Positions 61,236-64,000 of a stretch of DNA of 64,000 bases are shown piece by piece. Location: positions 124,001-188,000 of the forward strand of contig JAJDEP010000016.1 in assembly GCA_029259715.1 (NCBI GenBank). Direction: 5' to 3'. This DNA comes from Planctomycetota bacterium. GTDB taxonomy: Bacteria; Planctomycetota; B15-G4. How positions within the stretch are numbered: the first letter of the stretch is position 1; each line of letters opens with the position of its first letter. A program made the position numbers and the translations under genes. Under the pieces are notes generated by a model that saw nothing but the letters and a program-made list of their open reading frames with translations, did no database searches and was not told the origin of the DNA.

Positions 61236-64000
61236 GCGAGTACTCCTACGTCGAACAGCCCATCCTCGGCTGGCTCTGCGGCGAGCCGAAGGAGAAGTAC
61301 GGCGAGGTCGGCCTCGGCTGGACCTACCGGGGAGAAGAGGCCATGGCCCAGTTCGACCGGCCGCTCGAGGACCCGCTGGTCGAGATGCTGCTGTTCGCAG
61401 CCATCGAGCGCATCAACCCTCAGGTGCAGACCGAGGCACAGGCCGGGCTCGCCGTGGCGGCGCTGCGCCAGGCGATGGCCCACCCCGACAAGCTGACCGC
61501 CAACCGCGAGACACTGAACCTGCTGCGCGACGGCGCTCGAATCGTACTGGAGCCCGGCCAGGATGCGACGACCGTCAGCTTCATCGAATTCGACTCGGAC
61601 CGGCAGGACCGGAATGACTTCACCGCCACCAACCAGTACCGCGTGCAGGGCGTCAAGCAGTGCCGCGAGGACACGGTGCTGCTCGTCAACGGCATCCCGT
61701 TGGTGGTCGCCGAGTACAAGAGCTACCTCGCCAGCGGCAAGGACTGGTGCGAGGCCGTGCACCAAATCCACCGCTACCAGCGCCAGGCGCCGGCAGTCTT
61801 GGTGCCTAACATCTTCTGCGTGGCCGTTGACGAGGACGAATTCCGCTACGGCACCGTGCTCTTCCACGACGCCGGCAAGGAGGAGATCGACCGGCACCTC
61901 GATCTTTGGGGGCGCTGGCTGAGCCTCTACCCCGACCGGCACGGATTCTGGAACGATCCCGAGGCCACCGATCCCGACGATCCGCTGGAGGCGCCGGTGC
62001 GGGGGCTCTTGCGCCTGAAGCCTGCGCACCTGCTCGACTTCCTCCAGCACTTCGTCGTGTTCGAGACCAAGAAGGGCAAGACGACCAAGAAGATCGCCCG
62101 CTACCAGCAGTTCGAGGCGGTGAACGAGTTGGTGGACCGCACGGTGTCGCTGGTCGGCCAGCCGGTGGAGCCGCAGGACCGCACCGGACTCGTCTGGCAC
62201 ACGCAGGGATCGGGCAAGTCGCTGACGATGATCTTCGCCGGCCAGAAGCTGCGGCGGCATCCGGCGCTCGGAAGCCCCACGGTGCTCATCGTCGTCGACC
62301 GGCGCGACCTCAAGACCCAGCTCTCCGACGACTTCGACGCCTGCGACTACCCGAACGTGGAGAAGGCCCTGGGCGTCGAGGATCTGAAGCGCAAGCTCCG
62401 TGCCGACTGGCGCGGCACGCTGGTGACCACGATCCAGTCCTTCCAGAACATGGGCGAATTGGCCCCGGTGACGCGGGACAACGTCATCAGCCTGGTGGAC
62501 GAGTGCCACCGTTCGCAGAAGGGGAAGGGCAAGGAGGGCTTCGCGATGACGATGCGCGTGAAGCTCGCGGGCGGCTTCCGCTACGGCTTCACCGGCACGC
62601 CCATCGATCGGACGATGCAGAACACGCACCGCGACTTCGGTCCAGCGAAGGACGGCGAGCAGGAGCGCTACCTCAGCTACTACGGCATCCGCCGCGCGAT
62701 CCGGGACGGAGCCACGCTCGAGGTCCACTACCTCAGCGACCCGGTGCCGTTCCGGGTGGACGAGGAGGCGCTAAGCTTCGGGTTTGAGGAGATGTGCGCC
62801 GAGATGGAGCTGGAGGACGAGGAAGCCAAGGACTTCATCCAGCGCCAGCGCGCAAAGTGGAAGGAGCTGGCACGGCACCCCGAACGGGTGGAGATCGTGA
62901 TCGAGCGCTTGCTGACCCACTTTCTCGAGCACCCGGATCCCAGCGGCTTCAAGGCCCAGCTCGTCGCCGTCGACCGCAAGGCCTGTGCGCTCTACAAGGG
63001 AGCGCTCGACGCCAAACTCGCGGCGCGAGGACTGCCGCCCGCTTGGTCGGAGGTAATCATATCGGCGGCACAGAACAGCGAACCCGATGTCGCGCGCTTC
63101 GAGTACCCGAAGGCGAAGCAGGACGAGCTGATCGACTACTTCAAGCTGACGCCGGCGGAGTGGGAGGCTCGGAACCGCGAGCGCTACGGCGAAGAGCGCA
63201 GCAGGTGGCACCCTCCGCTCAAGATCCTCATCGTCTGCGACCGCCTGCTCACAGGGTTCGACGCCCCTGTCGAGCAGGTGATGTACCTCGACAAGCCGCT
63301 TCGCGATCACAACCTGCTCCAAGCCATCGCCCGGACCAACCGGCCGCTGCCTTCGATGAAGAAGCGCACCGGGTTGGTGGTGGATTACTTCGGCGTCTTT
63401 ACCGATCTGGAGCGGGCTCTCAACTTCGACGAGAGCGTGCGCGAGGAAGCGCTAATCGATTGGGATGCGCTACGCCAGGCCTTGCCCGGCGAGGTCGCGT
63501 CCTGCATGGAGTTCTTCGACGGAATCACGATTGCCGACACCCGCGAGTGCTTGCTCGCCGCTCTGCGTCGGCTGAGGGACCCGGAGACCGCCAGGAGTTT
63601 CGAGCACGCCTTTCGGAGCCTCGAACGACTTTGGGAAGCGATCGCTCCCGATTCCTGCCTGTATCCGCATCGCTACGCCTACAACTGGCTGTGCGGCATC
63701 TACGTCGCTCACCGGCGACGGCAGCGGGGCAGCAAGGACACCTACGGCGAGCTCTCGGCCAAGACGCGCCAGCTCATCGAGGAGAACACGACGTTCCTCG
63801 ACATATCCCAGTCGCTGCCGGTGTTCAAGATTGACGAGGACTACACCGGCGGGCTCGACGACTTGCCCACGCCCGCGGACAAGGCCGCTGCGCTGGAGGC
63901 CATGTTGACGGCCGAGTTGGTGGAGGACGACCCGAACTTCCTCTACCGCCAGCTCGGCGAGCGCCTGCGGCGGGTCAAAGCGCGTAAGGATGCGGGTGCC
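61232..64000 (+). CDS. hsdR: Type I restriction endonuclease subunit HsdR (partial, C-terminus beyond window)
   Basis: 923 codons with no stop in the window. The nuclease core is PLVVAEYKS (Glu161, Lys163). The helicase has HTQGSGKS (Lys329), DECH (423-426), GFTGTPID and QAIARTNR. It cuts unmodified DNA after ATP-driven translocation. ATG at 61232 overlaps the hsdS stop by four bases. Together the four genes form a complete-looking type I system. Confidence 0.92.
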   Translation, partial: MSEYSYVEQPILGWLCGEPKEKYGEVGLGWTYRGEEAMAQFDRPLEDPLVEMLLFAAIERINPQVQTEAQAGLAVAALRQAMAHPDKLTANRETLNLLRDGARIVLEPGQDATTVSFIEFDSDRQDRNDFTATNQYRVQGVKQCREDTVLLVNGIPLVVAEYKSYLASGKDWCEAVHQIHRYQRQAPAVLVPNIFCVAVDEDEFRYGTVLFHDAGKEEIDRHLDLWGRWLSLYPDRHGFWNDPEATDPDDPLEAPVRGLLRLKPAHLLDFLQHFVVFETKKGKTTKKIARYQQFEAVNELVDRTVSLVGQPVEPQDRTGLVWHTQGSGKSLTMIFAGQKLRRHPALGSPTVLIVVDRRDLKTQLSDDFDACDYPNVEKALGVEDLKRKLRADWRGTLVTTIQSFQNMGELAPVTRDNVISLVDECHRSQKGKGKEGFAMTMRVKLAGGFRYGFTGTPIDRTMQNTHRDFGPAKDGEQERYLSYYGIRRAIRDGATLEVHYLSDPVPFRVDEEALSFGFEEMCAEMELEDEEAKDFIQRQRAKWKELARHPERVEIVIERLLTHFLEHPDPSGFKAQLVAVDRKACALYKGALDAKLAARGLPPAWSEVIISAAQNSEPDVARFEYPKAKQDELIDYFKLTPAEWEARNRERYGEERSRWHPPLKILIVCDRLLTGFDAPVEQVMYLDKPLRDHNLLQAIARTNRPLPSMKKRTGLVVDYFGVFTDLERALNFDESVREEALIDWDALRQALPGEVASCMEFFDGITIADTRECLLAALRRLRDPETARSFEHAFRSLERLWEAIAPDSCLYPHRYAYNWLCGIYVAHRRRQRGSKDTYGELSAKTRQLIEENTTFLDISQSLPVFKIDEDYTGGLDDLPTPADKAAALEAMLTAELVEDDPNFLYRQLGERLRRVKARKDAGA

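Overview
The window is very GC-rich DNA from a Gram-negative (diderm) bacterium. The evidence is an outer-membrane efflux lipoprotein, Kdo/WaaP-type kinases, several lipoproteins and signal-peptide proteins, and a full Pst system. A LysW-type carrier-protein pathway (lysW-lysX-argC) sits beside sigma-54 regulation, OxyR and a UGA-decoding selenoprotein. That mix is not typical of a well-studied model phylum. I suspect an uncultured lineage near the FCB or related candidate phyla, but this is inference and no marker gene settles it. Genes are tightly packed, with start/stop overlaps of the ATGA, GTGA or TTGA type in almost every operon. No rRNA, tRNA, CRISPR array or insertion sequence was seen.

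Layout. 1-1839 (minus): lysW-lysX-argC, cut by the window edge. 1840-2631: a gene-free stretch holding a consensus sigma-54 promoter, upstream dyads, and two terminator hairpins, so probably a small RNA gene. 2632-6474 (minus): a histidine kinase, Hpt, CheY-like receiver and NtrC-family activator, a four-gene phosphorelay. 6647-13491 (minus): glycosyltransferase, double WaaP-like kinase, TPR protein, secreted metallophosphatase and PAP2 phosphatase, likely an envelope glycolipid operon. 13674-17281: a divergent Lon convergent with a 2-phosphoglycerate kinase-like gene. 17337-22751 (minus): pstS-phoU fusion-pstC-pstA-pstB2-pstB1 with a possible Pho box upstream. 22926-24623: formate-THF ligase. 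24764-31390 (minus): TetR-OMF-MFP-RND efflux operon with a palindromic operator. 31631-35418 (minus): three tandem paralogous secreted proteins. 35900-38892 (minus): GT-C membrane protein and SGNH hydrolase. 38937-39839: oxyR, possibly leaderless, followed by a highly structured RNA-like segment with a strong terminator.

40172-42163 (minus): secreted M28 peptidase with PDZ domain. 42239-46461 (plus): an unusual operon of a membrane protein, a LolD/MacB-type ATPase, an FtsX-type permease and a ZnuA-like metal-binding protein. 46487-49925 (minus): cardiolipin synthase, a small secreted protein and a family-3 solute-binding lipoprotein. 50065-55646 (plus): msrB, then a GCS2-CBS protein, an AstE-like deacylase and gamma-glutamyltranspeptidase, suggesting gamma-glutamyl/thiol metabolism. 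55649-57621: AhpD-like protein, SlyD-type FKBP and a GrdB-family selenoprotein whose reading frame runs through an in-frame UGA. 57723-64000 (plus): a winged-helix ORF coupled to hsdM-hsdS-hsdR (type I restriction-modification), with hsdR cut by the window edge.

The observations I rate highest are the sigma-54 transcript next to the NtrC gene with anti-Shine-Dalgarno-like CUCCUC motifs, the selenoprotein with a SECIS-like hairpin, the asymmetric PstB pair, the PhoU fused to a dead phosphatase-like domain, the Lon with its ATPase sensor residues replaced, and the structured RNA-like element after oxyR.
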